Positions 1 to 8,241 are shown, counted from the stretch's first letter. The stretch: DNA of 64,000 bases from Actinomadura_C alba (GCF_039530285.1 NZ_BAAAOK010000006.1:186001-250000); one strand, 5' to 3'. Translations and numbers: made by a program. The notes: generated from the sequence alone by a model not told the origin.

Positions 1-97
1 GGGCGCCCTCGGCGAGCAGCGTGCGGGTGACGGCCAGGCCGATGCCCTTGGACGCGCCGGTGACGACCGCGACCCGGCCGGAAAGCTGCAGATCCAT
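1..97 (-). CDS. SDR family oxidoreductase, N-terminal part only (cut by window edge)
   Basis: The minus strand reads from an ATG at 97 into a classical short-chain dehydrogenase N-terminus: a beta strand RVAVVTGASKGIG containing the TGxxxGIG dinucleotide-binding motif, then helix LAVTRTLLAEGA. A GAGAGGAC Shine-Dalgarno sequence lies a few bases upstream. Only 32 residues are visible, so the substrate cannot be judged. It is divergent from the lipoprotein gene at 374. Confidence 0.8.
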   Translation of the reverse strand, partial: MDLQLSGRVAVVTGASKGIGLAVTRTLLAEGA

Positions 98-373
98 CAA
101 AGTCCTCTCATCGCTGCGACCCACCCGATGGACGGGCGGGATCGGTCACGTGAGAAAACTACGACCCGGCCGCCCACCAGGTCCGGCGCGATTCGGACCA
201 GCAGTTCCAGCCGATTTCGGCAGGCGCATCCGGCGTGCACCGAGGGTGCCACGAGGCCGCGACGCGTGATCACCCTCCCCCGAAGTGGGCGGCGCGGCCA
301 CCACCCCGGCGGGATGTGCGCCCGGCCGGGGAGCCCGACGCTGATGGGACGACCCACCAGCCTGGAGGCATCC

Positions 374-943
374 ATGCCCCTTCTCCGAACGGCCGCGCTC
401 GCGGCCGGCGTCGCGGTGGCGCTCGGCGGGCTCACCGCCTGTTCCACCGGCGGCGCCGCCACGACCGCCACCACCTCGGCATCACCTTCACCCAACGCAC
501 AGCAGGTCGCCGCGCTCTACCGGCAACTCGCCCAATGCCTCCGTGAGAACGGAGCACCCAACTTCCCCGACCCCGTGCGCGACGCCCGCACCGGCGAGTG
601 GGTACCACCGCGCGGCACCAAGGACCCGCCGCAGCGGGCGTTCACCGCCTGCCGGTCGATCAGCGACCGGATCCCCCGGCCGAAGGGCAAAGAGGATCGT
701 CCCCCGACCGCCGCGGAGCTGGCGAAACTGCGGCAGTTCTCCACATGCATGCGAGAGCAGGGTTCGCGGGACTGGCCCGACCCCAATTCCGACGGGCGCT
801 TCCCACTGCCCGAACGGCTCCAGCGCCTGGGCAAGAAGGCGTTCATGAAGGAGCTCCAGGCCTGCAGACACCTCATGCCCAAGACGTATCCGGGCATCCG
901 CGTGCAGGGCGACGCCAAGGGGAAGGGATCCAATGGGAAGTAG
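374..943 (+). CDS. Secreted lipoprotein with two internal Cys-containing repeats, first gene of the MacB-type operon
   Basis: 189 residues. ATG 374 is chosen because it follows GGAGG at proper spacing and begins a lipoprotein signal peptide ending in lipobox LTAC; in-frame starts further upstream would bury the signal. The mature part holds two copies of a similar block: CLRENGAPNFPDP, then a downstream FTAC, and CMREQGSRDWPDP, then LQAC. The four cysteines could form two disulfides. Small actinomycete lipoproteins of this style commonly precede an HlyD-like adaptor and MacB-like ABC genes. The stop overlaps the next gene by 11 bases, so co-translation is likely. Exact role unknown; a ligand-sensing or envelope-stress accessory is an inference. 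Confidence 0.75.
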   Translation: MPLLRTAALAAGVAVALGGLTACSTGGAATTATTSASPSPNAQQVAALYRQLAQCLRENGAPNFPDPVRDARTGEWVPPRGTKDPPQRAFTACRSISDRIPRPKGKEDRPPTAAELAKLRQFSTCMREQGSRDWPDPNSDGRFPLPERLQRLGKKAFMKELQACRHLMPKTYPGIRVQGDAKGKGSNGK

Positions 944-2018
944 GCGCCGTACGGCGGTGATCGCGTGCGGAGCCGTGACGCTCGTCGCGGCCGGTGCGGT
1001 GGCGTACGCCGCGGGCGGCACCGAGGGCTCCGGCCGGCCCACCGCCCCGAACCCGCCCGGCACCACGAGCTCACCCGTCGTACGGACCGACGTCGCCCAG
1101 CGCCAGCAGGTGACGGGGTCGCTGAGCCACGCCGGCGACTTCAATGTGACGGCGTCCGGCGGGCAGGGCGTCATCACCCGGCTCCCGGCGATCGGCGCCG
1201 TCATCAAGCGCGGCCAGACCGCCTACGAGGTGAACGGCGACCCCGTACCGCTGCTGTTCGGCGAGCGCCCGGTCTGGCGGCCGTTCGCGCTCGGCATGAC
1301 CGACGGCCCGGACGTACGGCAGCTCGAACGCAATCTGGCCGCCCTGGGTCACGGCGCCGGGGTGACCGTCGACGGGCACTTCTCCAGCGCGACGTACTGG
1401 GCCGTACGCCGCTGGCAGCACGCCCGCGGTCTGCCGGTCACCGGGGACGTGCCGCTCGGGCAGGTCGTCTTCCTGCCGGGTGCGCTGCGGGTCACCGCAC
1501 ATGACGCGAAGCCCGGAACCCCGGTCCGCGCCGGTGCCGCCGTCGAGCACGGGACCAGCGCCAATCGTACGGTCGAGGTCGATCTCGATCCCGCGATGGC
1601 CCCTGAGGTGCGCAAGGGCGACCGGGTGGTCGTCACGATGCCGGACGGCGACGAGGCCACTGGCCGGGTCACCGACATCAGCCCCGTCGCCGTGGCCGGC
1701 GAGGAGGAGACCGGCGGTGGGCCGGCCGAGCAGCTCGTCCCCATCACCATCTCGCTGACCCGCGGTGGAGGCGGTCAGCTCGATCAGGCCCAGGTGCAGG
1801 TCGACATCACCTCCGAACTGCACCGCGACGTACTGGCGGTACCGATCACGGCGCTGCTCGCCCGGCCGGGCGGCGCCTACGAGGTGGTGGTGCTCGACGG
1901 AGGTGCGCGCAGGCGGGTGCCCGTGCGGACCGGCCTGTTCGACGAGAGCGAGGGCGTCGTCGAGGTGACGGGGCAGGGCCTCACCGAGGGACAGAACGTG
2001 GAGGTGCCGGCATCGTGA
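933..2018 (+). CDS. Peptidoglycan-binding-domain HlyD/RND-type adaptor protein
   Basis: 361 residues starting at ATG 933 after GGAAGGGA. One N-terminal membrane segment (about residues 8-27) exposes the rest outside the cell. Around residues 125-180 is a PG_binding_1 domain (DVRQLERNLAALGH, then a WAVRRWQHARGLPVTG region), and the C-terminal half has beta-barrel/lipoyl-like segments of periplasmic adaptor proteins, ending in a domain with repeated V(P/E)V strands. In actinomycetes such adaptors couple MacB-type permeases to the wall in place of an outer-membrane channel. It overlaps its neighbour on each side (11 bases upstream, GTGA downstream), so the four genes form a tight operon. Confidence 0.85.
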   Translation: MGSRRRTAVIACGAVTLVAAGAVAYAAGGTEGSGRPTAPNPPGTTSSPVVRTDVAQRQQVTGSLSHAGDFNVTASGGQGVITRLPAIGAVIKRGQTAYEVNGDPVPLLFGERPVWRPFALGMTDGPDVRQLERNLAALGHGAGVTVDGHFSSATYWAVRRWQHARGLPVTGDVPLGQVVFLPGALRVTAHDAKPGTPVRAGAAVEHGTSANRTVEVDLDPAMAPEVRKGDRVVVTMPDGDEATGRVTDISPVAVAGEEETGGGPAEQLVPITISLTRGGGGQLDQAQVQVDITSELHRDVLAVPITALLARPGGAYEVVVLDGGARRRVPVRTGLFDESEGVVEVTGQGLTEGQNVEVPAS

Positions 2019-2689
2019 GCACGGGCATCGCACTCGAACTGCGCGACGTGCGCAAGGTCTACCCGGGCGACCCGCCGGTGGAATCCGTACGTGGGGTGAA
2101 CCTGGAGGTACGTGACGGGGAGATGGTCGCCGTCCGCGGGCCCTCAGGGTCGGGCAAGTCGACTCTCCTGCACCTGATGGCGGCGCTCGACCACCCGACG
2201 TCCGGGGACGTACGCCTGGCGGGGAGCGCCGTCACGGGGATGTCCGACCGACGGCTGTCCGGTCTGCGGGCGCACCGGGTCGGTGTCGTCTTCCAGCAGT
2301 TCTTCCTGCTGGAGCACCTCAGCGCACTCGACAACGTGGCGCACGGGCTTCTCTACCGGGGCGTGCCGGCGGCCGAGCGGCGGCGCCGGGCGGCCGAGGC
2401 ACTCCACCGCGTCGGCCTCGGCCACCGGTCGCGGCACCGGGCCGGAAAGCTGTCCGGCGGTGAGCGGCAGCGGGTCGCCATCGCACGGGCGATCGTCGGG
2501 CGGCCCGCCGTCGTGTTCGCCGACGAGCCCACCGGCAACCTCGACTCGGCGACGGGCGCGGAGATCCTGGCGCTGCTGCGCGGCCTGAACGCCGAGGGCA
2601 CGACGTTGCTGATCGTCACCCATGAGGCCGAGGTCGCCAAGGCGTGTTCCCGTTCGATCGAGATGCGCGACGGTCAGGTGGTGGCGTGA
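2015..2689 (+). CDS. MacB/LolD-type ABC transporter ATP-binding protein
   Basis: 224 residues from GTG 2015, which overlaps the adaptor stop codon. It has Walker A GPSGSGKST, the Q-loop, signature LSGGERQRV, Walker B VVFADEPTGNLD and a switch histidine in IVTHE. Length and the ADEPTGNLD form of Walker B are those of the MacB/LolD/FtsE group, which drive mechanotransmission across the membrane rather than substrate passage. The stop overlaps the permease ATG by one base (TGATG). Likely role: powering export or sensing of an antimicrobial peptide or envelope-active compound; substrate not inferable. Confidence 0.93.
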   Translation: MSTGIALELRDVRKVYPGDPPVESVRGVNLEVRDGEMVAVRGPSGSGKSTLLHLMAALDHPTSGDVRLAGSAVTGMSDRRLSGLRAHRVGVVFQQFFLLEHLSALDNVAHGLLYRGVPAAERRRRAAEALHRVGLGHRSRHRAGKLSGGERQRVAIARAIVGRPAVVFADEPTGNLDSATGAEILALLRGLNAEGTTLLIVTHEAEVAKACSRSIEMRDGQVVA

Positions 2690-3891
2690 TGAGCGACAGG
2701 TCGACGCGTAGCGTGCTGCGGCCGGGGGATCTGCTTCCGGTGGGCACGCTCGGGCTGCGCACGCGCCGCCTGCGGGCCGTGCTGTCCGCCCTCGGCATCG
2801 CGATCGGCATCGCCTCGGTCGTGGGCGTGCTCGGCATCACCCGCTCCAGCCAGTCGCAGCTGCTGGCGCAGATCGACGAGCTGGGGACCAATCTGCTGAC
2901 CGTGGTCAACGGCAGGGATCTCAGTGATCAGGAGGCACCGCTGCCGGTCACGGCCACACCGATGGTCCGCCGGCTCGAGGGCGTGCTGCACGTCGCCCCC
3001 ACGGCGCAGCTGATGGAGGCCCAGGTCTACCGCAACGACCACGTGCCGTCCGGTCAGACGGGCGGGCTGGCCGTACGGGCCGGTGACGGCTCACTCCTCG
3101 CGGCGCTCGACGGGTCCATGGCCGGGGGCCGGTTCCTCAACGCGGCCACCGCCCGCCACCCCGTCACGGTGCTCGGCGCCGAGGCGGCGCGCACGCTCGG
3201 CGTCACCCGGCCGGACCCGGGCGCCCGCGTGTGGATCGGCGGGCACTGGTTCACCGTCGCCGGTGTCCTCGAACCGCTGCCGCTCGCGCCGGAGGTCGAC
3301 CGGTCGGCGATCGTGGGCTTCCCGGTGGCCGAACGGCTGCTCGGCTACAACGGTCACCCGAGCCGCATCTACGTACGAGCGGACCAGGACCGGGTCACCG
3401 AGGTCGCGAACCTGCTCAACTCCACGGCCGACCCCATGAACCCGGAGCGGGTCGACGTCCGCCGGCCGTCCGACGCGCTCACCGCCCGGACGGCCGTGGC
3501 GGAGTCGTCGGCGGCCCTGTTCCTCGGACTCGGCGGCATCGCGCTGCTCGTCGGCGGCATCGGCATCGCCAACGTCATGGTCATCTCGGTACTGGAACGG
3601 CGCTCGGAGATCGGGTTGCGCCGGGCGCTCGGGGCGACCCGCGCGCACGTTGCGGCGCAGTTCCTCACCGAGTCGCTGGTGCTGGCGGCCTGCGGCGGCG
3701 TCGCAGGCGTCCTCATCGGCGCGGCGGTGACCACCGGCTTGTCGTACACGCGGGACTGGTCGGTGCTCATTCCGGGGGTGGCCGTGTGGAGCGGGCTCGG
3801 CGTCGCGATCGTGGTGGGCGGGCTCGCCGGCCTGTACCCGGCGTCGCGGGCCGCCAGGTTGTCGCCGACGGACGCCCTCAGGAGCGTCTAG
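2689..3891 (+). CDS. MacB/FtsX-like ABC transporter permease
   Basis: 400 residues from ATG 2689 (TGATG overlap with the ATPase stop). One transmembrane segment near residues 25-45, a large extracytoplasmic MacB_PCD domain of about 220 residues, then three C-terminal membrane helices in the FtsX domain (GLGGIALLVGGIGIANVMVISV, a second near SLVLAACGGVAGVLIGAAV, a third near GVAIVVGGLAGLYPA). ERRSEIGLRRALGA after the second helix is the conserved FtsX cytoplasmic loop. Its 3' end overlaps the convergent response-regulator gene by 14 bases. Confidence 0.92.
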   Translation: MSDRSTRSVLRPGDLLPVGTLGLRTRRLRAVLSALGIAIGIASVVGVLGITRSSQSQLLAQIDELGTNLLTVVNGRDLSDQEAPLPVTATPMVRRLEGVLHVAPTAQLMEAQVYRNDHVPSGQTGGLAVRAGDGSLLAALDGSMAGGRFLNAATARHPVTVLGAEAARTLGVTRPDPGARVWIGGHWFTVAGVLEPLPLAPEVDRSAIVGFPVAERLLGYNGHPSRIYVRADQDRVTEVANLLNSTADPMNPERVDVRRPSDALTARTAVAESSAALFLGLGGIALLVGGIGIANVMVISVLERRSEIGLRRALGATRAHVAAQFLTESLVLAACGGVAGVLIGAAVTTGLSYTRDWSVLIPGVAVWSGLGVAIVVGGLAGLYPASRAARLSPTDALRSV

Positions 3892-4561
3892 AGCGGTCCG
3901 CCGCCGGGTCGGGCGCAGTGCCCAGTGCGCTCTCCAGCGGCACGAGGCCCTGCTGAAGGCCGAAGATGGCCGCCTGCGTACGGTCGGCCAGCCGGAGCTT
4001 GGCGAGGATGCTCGACACGTGCGACTTCACCGTCTCTTCACTGAGGGACAGCTCGCGGGCGATCTGCCGGTTGGATCGTCCGCGAGCGAGGCCCGCCAGC
4101 ACTTCCCGCTCGCGCGGCGAGAGGACGTCGAGCGCCTGGGGACGTTCGCCCTCGCGGATCTGCCGCACCAGCAGTGCGGCGACACCCGGCTCCAGGACGC
4201 TGCCGCCCGAGGCGGCGGCCCGTACCGCCTCGACCACCCGCTCGACGGCGGTGGTCTTGGGCAGGTAGGACAGCGCCCCGGCGCGTACGGCCTCGACCAC
4301 GCGCTCGTCCTCCTGAAAGGAGGTCAGGACCACCACGGCGGGCGGCTCGTCGCGGACGGCCGCCAGGACGGCCAGGCCGTCGAGGTCCGGCATGACCATG
4401 TCGAGCAGCACCACGTCGGGCCGCAGCGCGCGGATCGCCGTGATGGCCCGCCGCCCGTTCGAGCATTCCCCGACGACCTCGATGTCGGCCTCCTGTTCGA
4501 GGACGAAGCGCAATCCCTGCCGCACCACCTCGTGGTCATCGACGATGAGCACCCCGATCAC
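3878..4561 (-). CDS. NarL/LuxR-family response regulator
   Basis: 227 residues. GTG 4561 is preferred because it overlaps the kinase stop as GTGA and begins directly with VIGVLIVDDHEVV, the receiver beta1; longer starts lie inside the kinase frame. Phospho-acceptor Asp54 sits in LLDMVMPD. The C-terminal LuxR HTH has LSPREREVLAGLARGRSNRQIARELSLSEETVKSHV (split motif, about residues 155-190). Partner of the kinase immediately upstream, and convergent with the MacB-type operon, which is its most likely target by analogy with actinomycete three-to-five gene resistance modules. Confidence 0.93.
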   Translation of the reverse strand: MIGVLIVDDHEVVRQGLRFVLEQEADIEVVGECSNGRRAITAIRALRPDVVLLDMVMPDLDGLAVLAAVRDEPPAVVVLTSFQEDERVVEAVRAGALSYLPKTTAVERVVEAVRAAASGGSVLEPGVAALLVRQIREGERPQALDVLSPREREVLAGLARGRSNRQIARELSLSEETVKSHVSSILAKLRLADRTQAAIFGLQQGLVPLESALGTAPDPAADRSRRS

Positions 4562-6222
4562 GTGGTCCTCCCAGGCCCTGTTCCGGTGGTCGCGGCCTTC
4601 GCGGTTCCCATCGCCTCGGCGCCCTTCGGCCACCGCACCCGTACGGCGGTGCCCTCACCGGGGCTGCTGACGACCTCGAACGTGCCGCCCAGGTCGATCT
4701 CGGCCCGCTCGCGCATCAGAGCGAGGCCCATCCCGTGCCGCTGACCGGCCCGGGCGACCTCGAACCCCTGACCGTCGTCGCGTATCTCGACGCTGAGCCC
4801 GCCGTCGGCCTCCGCGAGCCGTACCTGGATCGTCTCGGGCCGGGCGTGCTTCACCGCGTTTCCGAGCGACTCCTGCACCACGCGCAGCACCGCGTGCTCG
4901 ACCGGGGGATGCAGCCGTACGTCGGCCAGGCTGGCCTCGACCCGGATGCCGAGACGGGTCTCGTACGCCTTGCACAGTTCCTCGAGGGCGGGCACCAGAC
5001 CCGCGTCCTCGAGGGCGACCGGGCGAAGCTCGAGGAGCAGTGCCTGCATCTCGCGCATGGTGCGGCCGGCCGTACGCTCCATCGTCTCGGCCTGGGTACG
5101 AAGCGTCGGATCCTCGGCCAGGGCCCTGCGCATGCCGCCGGCGAGGAGGCTGAGTGAGAACAGGTCCTGCGAGATCGAATCGTGCAGCTCGCGGGCGATC
5201 CGCGCGCGCTCGGACCGCCGGGCACCGGCCCCGGCGAGCCGGCGCTCGGCCTCCAGCGCGGCGTCCAGCTGCTCGGTCATCCGGTTGACGCTGTGCTCAA
5301 GGCGGCCCACCTCGTCGTCTCCGGACGCCGGCACGCGCGCCCGGAAATCGCCGTCCGCGACGGCGGCGGTGACCTCCGCGAGCCGGTAGACCCGGCGGAT
5401 CAGCCGGCCCGTGCTCAGCAGGCCGAACACCAGGCCGACCGGGACGACGAGGAGCAGGACGACCCCGCCCGCGATCAGGAACGGGCTCAGCATCTCGCCG
5501 GTCGTCGGCGACGCCACCGAGACCGGCACCTGCACGTAGACGGCACCGAGCAGGAAGGGGCCCTTCGAGCGTGCCTCCTCCAGCGGATCCTCGGACCCGC
5601 CGGCCCGGTCCCGATCGGCGGCGGCCTTGAGCTCGCGGACCCGCTCCGGCGAGCCGACCATCAAGATCGGGCTCGCCGCCCACGCCACCCGGCGGCCGCC
5701 GACGGTGGCGATGGCACCTCCGCTGAACGCCTGCGGGGGCTTGTACATGAGCCGCGACATGGTCTCTTCATCGACCTTGGCCGTGCTCAACACGACGGCT
5801 CCGTCGGGCGCGAGCACCGCCTCGAAGCCCACGGCCTCGGCGTCGGCGTTCGCCGGGAATCTCAGTGCCTGTGCGTCGTGATCCCCGCCGATCGTCGCGC
5901 CGCTCAGCCCCGTCCGCGGGGCGCCCTGCTTCGCCGTCGAGTTCAGCAGATCACGCGGCGTCCAGTCCTTGAGGCCATTGGCGGCCACGGTCTTGCTGGT
6001 CTGCGCGGCGACGAGGCTCAGCGCCTCGGCGTCGCGTTCCGCCTGGGAACGCACGCGATCCACCGCGCCGGACCCGGTCAGCATCCGTGGCAACAGCAGG
6101 CCGAGCAGCACCGCCTCGACGACGAGCACCGCGGCGGCAGTGACGAGCACGTACGAGACGGCCATGCGGGCCCGCAGGCCGCGCCAGCGGGCCAACCGAG
6201 TCCGCAGACCGTGCGGGCGCAT
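4558..6222 (-). CDS. DesK/NarL-type sensor histidine kinase with extracellular sensor and HAMP
   Basis: 554 residues. A membrane helix at about 21-45, an extracytoplasmic sensor of about 200 residues, a second helix near 247-270, HAMP (SGDDEVGRLEHSVNRMTEQL), HisKA_3 dimerisation motif RIARELHDSISQDLFSLS with the phosphorylatable His, and HATPase_c with N box (ESLGNAVKHA) and G box (DDGQGF, RHGMGLALMRERA). The sensor could receive the same envelope signal that the lipoprotein/adaptor system handles. Its stop overlaps the response regulator start, so the pair is translationally coupled. Confidence 0.93.
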   Translation of the reverse strand: MRPHGLRTRLARWRGLRARMAVSYVLVTAAAVLVVEAVLLGLLLPRMLTGSGAVDRVRSQAERDAEALSLVAAQTSKTVAANGLKDWTPRDLLNSTAKQGAPRTGLSGATIGGDHDAQALRFPANADAEAVGFEAVLAPDGAVVLSTAKVDEETMSRLMYKPPQAFSGGAIATVGGRRVAWAASPILMVGSPERVRELKAAADRDRAGGSEDPLEEARSKGPFLLGAVYVQVPVSVASPTTGEMLSPFLIAGGVVLLLVVPVGLVFGLLSTGRLIRRVYRLAEVTAAVADGDFRARVPASGDDEVGRLEHSVNRMTEQLDAALEAERRLAGAGARRSERARIARELHDSISQDLFSLSLLAGGMRRALAEDPTLRTQAETMERTAGRTMREMQALLLELRPVALEDAGLVPALEELCKAYETRLGIRVEASLADVRLHPPVEHAVLRVVQESLGNAVKHARPETIQVRLAEADGGLSVEIRDDGQGFEVARAGQRHGMGLALMRERAEIDLGGTFEVVSSPGEGTAVRVRWPKGAEAMGTAKAATTGTGPGRTT

Positions 6223-6381
6223 CAGCGGTGGCCGCTTCGGCGGTGCCGACGCATCAGCCGTACCGCCTCATGTGCCCGACCTCCGCTCGCCCGGAATGGT
6301 CCCAGCGTAAGGCGGCCGTCCGGCGCTGTCGTCCCCCGAATCGGTGACCTGCGTTCCCCCGGACGTACCGCGGGCCGGGGA

Positions 6382-6870
6382 TCAGAGCCGGCGGTACATG
6401 ATGTGCAGCCCGACGTATCCCTCGACCGGATGGCGGAAGCCCTCCGGCAGGGTCGCCAGCACCTCGAAACCGAGCGAGCGCCACAGCGCGACCGCGCGGG
6501 TGTTCGACTGCACGACCGCGTTGAACTGCATCGCGCGGAAGCCGTCCGCCCGGGCCTGGTCCAGGATGTGCTCGCCGAGCGCCCGCCCGACGCCGCGTTT
6601 CTGGTGGTCGGGGTCGACCATGAAGCTCGCACTGGCGATGTGCGACGCCGGGCCGCGGTGGTTGCGAACGCTGTTGGCGGTGCCGAGGACGGTGCCGTCG
6701 GAGTCGACGGCGACGACCGTACGGCCAGGCGGGTCCGGGAACCACATAACGCGGGCCTGCTCCTCGCTGACGTCACGGTCCCAGGTGAAAGTCTCGCCTG
6801 CGGCCACGATGCGTCGCATGAACGCCCACATCGCCGGCCAGTCGTCCGGTGTGGCGTCTCGAATCTGCAT
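6382..6870 (-). CDS. GNAT family N-acetyltransferase
   Basis: 162 residues. N-terminus MQIRDATPDDWPAMWAFMR is the usual GNAT beta1-alpha1. The acetyl-CoA pyrophosphate loop is visible as HQKRGVGRALGEHIL (Q/RxxGxG/A), followed by FNAVVQSNTRAVALWRSLGFE, the conserved beta5-alpha4 with Asn. The arrangement (GETFTWDRDVS...) recalls the L-amino-acid/phosphinothricin acetyltransferase branch. Monocistronic; separated by about 160 bases from the kinase gene upstream of which no promoter was confidently seen. Confidence 0.88.
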   Translation of the reverse strand: MQIRDATPDDWPAMWAFMRRIVAAGETFTWDRDVSEEQARVMWFPDPPGRTVVAVDSDGTVLGTANSVRNHRGPASHIASASFMVDPDHQKRGVGRALGEHILDQARADGFRAMQFNAVVQSNTRAVALWRSLGFEVLATLPEGFRHPVEGYVGLHIMYRRL

Positions 6871-6947
6871 GTGCCAAGGATGGCCGAACGGCGTGGTCGA
6901 TCAGTAATCGGTCCGCCCGGCCGGACATGGTCACCGGCGCCCACACC

Positions 6948-7679
6948 TCACCGTGCGGCCCGGTTGAGATAGAGCACCACCGCACCTCGCTCCTCGGCGC
7001 CGGAGGCCTCGGCGGCCGCGTCTCCGGGCACGTGCCCCGTCATGCGCACCGGCCGGTTCTCGCCGGTCGGCCCGGTCGGCCCGTTCAACGCCTGCGCCTG
7101 CTCGGCCGGCTGGTAGAGCAGCCCTCGGTAGGTCGCGCCCTTCGCGGCGATGCGGAACGGGACGAAGGTGGCCGGGTCGAGCGGGCAGAAGCCACCCATG
7201 ATCACATCGTCGTAGAGAGAGGCGGACACGGCCAGAGCGAGGTCCTGGTCGGGGTGCTCCGCGAGGCGGCGCCGCAGCGGCCTGCCGTCCAGCAGCCGGC
7301 TCGCCACGATCGGCGCCTGACCCGCGTAGCCGAAGGGCCCCGGAGTGAGAGTGCCGTAATGCATGGCGAGACGGAGCCTGAGCCGTTCCGGTTCCGGCCG
7401 TCCGTGGTTGAGGTCGGCGAGCGCCACCTCCATCTGCCGGGTGAACTGGCCGACGGCGTGCGCGACGTCGATGTGCACGGGCAGAACGGCGAGTTCGCCG
7501 TCGCCGCGCGACTCGGTCTTCCAGTTCCCCCGGTCGAGCCCGGCGGCGGTCGCCGCGTCGGCCAGTACCTCGCTCAGTTCCGTCTGAGCGAGCAACTGCG
7601 CACGAGTGTCCCGCCGGCTGTACTTCTCGACGTCCACCGCCCACAGGAGGCGGTAGCCGAACTGGCCGGTGCCCTCCAT
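6948..7679 (-). CDS. Class III nucleotidyl-cyclase-like protein
   Basis: 243 residues. ATG 7679 is chosen because GGAGGGGG precedes it and the longer frame upstream is not protein-like. The first metal-binding strand reads LLWAVDVEKYS and the hairpin reads ESRGDGELAVLP, so both Asp residues that bind metal in class III cyclases are present. Later MHYGTLTPGPFGYAGQAPIVASRLL aligns with the GxAVNxAARL motif: the Arg is kept but the transition-state Asn is replaced by Ile. The last 60 residues are not recognised. Such single-domain actinomycete proteins may be degenerate cyclases used in signalling; true cyclase activity is uncertain. Confidence 0.6.
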   Translation of the reverse strand: MEGTGQFGYRLLWAVDVEKYSRRDTRAQLLAQTELSEVLADAATAAGLDRGNWKTESRGDGELAVLPVHIDVAHAVGQFTRQMEVALADLNHGRPEPERLRLRLAMHYGTLTPGPFGYAGQAPIVASRLLDGRPLRRRLAEHPDQDLALAVSASLYDDVIMGGFCPLDPATFVPFRIAAKGATYRGLLYQPAEQAQALNGPTGPTGENRPVRMTGHVPGDAAAEASGAEERGAVVLYLNRAAR

Positions 7680-7833
7680 TGATGCGCCCCCTCCGTACAC
7701 CCCACAACCCCACGGCTCCACTCGGACATCCACCCGCTGCCCGATCCCGTCCCGTGTTCCGAGATGCGTTCCCGCTACCCAACTTGGACACCCGGGGACC
7801 GGCACAGGTTCCCTTGCCGCGACAGACCACGCG

Positions 7834-7962
7834 TTATGGACGGTGTCGTTGACTTGCGGCGTGTCGGGGTCCCGGACGCCGTGCCGGGCCCGACACGCCA
7901 CGACTCAACGCAGTCAGGCCGGGCAGCGCTGCGGCGGTGGTGATGAACGTCCTTCTCCGCAT
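7834..7962 (-). pseudogene. Truncated Tat-signal fragment running into the palindrome
   Basis: From ATG 7962 the minus strand encodes MRRRTFITTAAALPGLTAL, a good twin-arginine signal sequence, after which the frame enters the palindromic element at 7908 and ends 42 residues from the start. In actinomycetes RRRTF-type segments occur both as export signals and inside XRE/TPR regulators, and the upstream reading frame (RLKGIEI) is open, so it may be an internal piece of such a gene. The element appears to have truncated or replaced the rest. Confidence 0.35.
7849..7908. repeat. 60-base palindromic element, copy 1 (20-bp arms, 20-base loop)
   Basis: Left arm 7849-7868 TTGACTTGCGGCGTGTCGGG and right arm 7889-7908 CCCGACACGCCACGACTCAA pair except at a few left-arm positions. 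The 20-base loop begins GTC and ends GGG. The arms and loop length match the copy at 19644-19703. Confidence 0.85.
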
Positions 7963-7995
7963 GATCTCGATGCCCTTCAGCCGTGCCCCCATCAC

Positions 7996-8058
7996 CTCCG
8001 CCGTGATCATGCAGTTGTGCGCCGATGCGGCGTGCACAACTGCATGATCACGGCGGAG
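7996..8058. repeat. Perfect 25-bp inverted repeat of the CCGTGATC hairpin type
   Basis: Arms 7996-8020 and 8034-8058 are exact reverse complements around a 13-base loop. The arm core CCGTGATCATGCAGTTG resembles the arm of a second intergenic hairpin at 62188-62234 (CCGTGATCTCGCAGTCG). Could act as a bidirectional terminator or be a REP-like dispersed element. Confidence 0.85.
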
Positions 8059-8164
8059 TGCGGTGGTTGGCCACGGCGACGAGGTCCACCGGGCCGACCG
8101 TGCCGCTCTGCTCGGCGACGACGGCGAGGAGGACGGCGAATGATCTTCGGGTGATACCTCTCAT
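8048..8164 (-). pseudogene. Short peptide with Tat-like signal, probably truncated secreted protein
   Basis: ATG 8164 has a strong AAGGAG seven bases upstream. The 38-residue product starts MRGITRRSFAVLLAVVAE, matching the Tat motif TRRSF plus a short hydrophobic stretch, then stops within the right arm of the 7996-8058 hairpin. The RBS argues that it was once a real gene; the abrupt end inside the repeat argues for truncation. It could instead be a functional small peptide. Confidence 0.35.
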
Positions 8165-8181
8165 GGCTGTGCTCCTTCCTG

Positions 8182-8223
8182 CGCCCACCTCTCCTCCCCG
8201 GGCGGGGGACGGAGAGGTGGGCG
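8182..8223 (-). terminator. Rho-independent-type hairpin after the GH3 gene
   Basis: CGCCCACCTCTCC (8182-8194) pairs with GGAGAGGTGGGCG (8211-8223), and the inner TCCCC/GGGGA extends the stem with one bulge. It lies 18 bases past the GH3 stop on the minus strand. Confidence 0.7.
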
Positions 8224-8241
8224 GGATGGGGAGGTGGGCGG

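Larger units (their letters stand above)
7680..8241. other. Gene-poor stretch with hairpins and truncated signal-peptide genes
   Basis: No complete conserved gene is visible between the cyclase-like gene and the GH3 gene. The stretch holds one copy of a 60-base palindrome (7849-7908), a second long inverted repeat (7996-8058), two short minus-strand fragments with Tat-like signal peptides, and the GH3 terminator (8182-8223). Confidence 0.7.
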
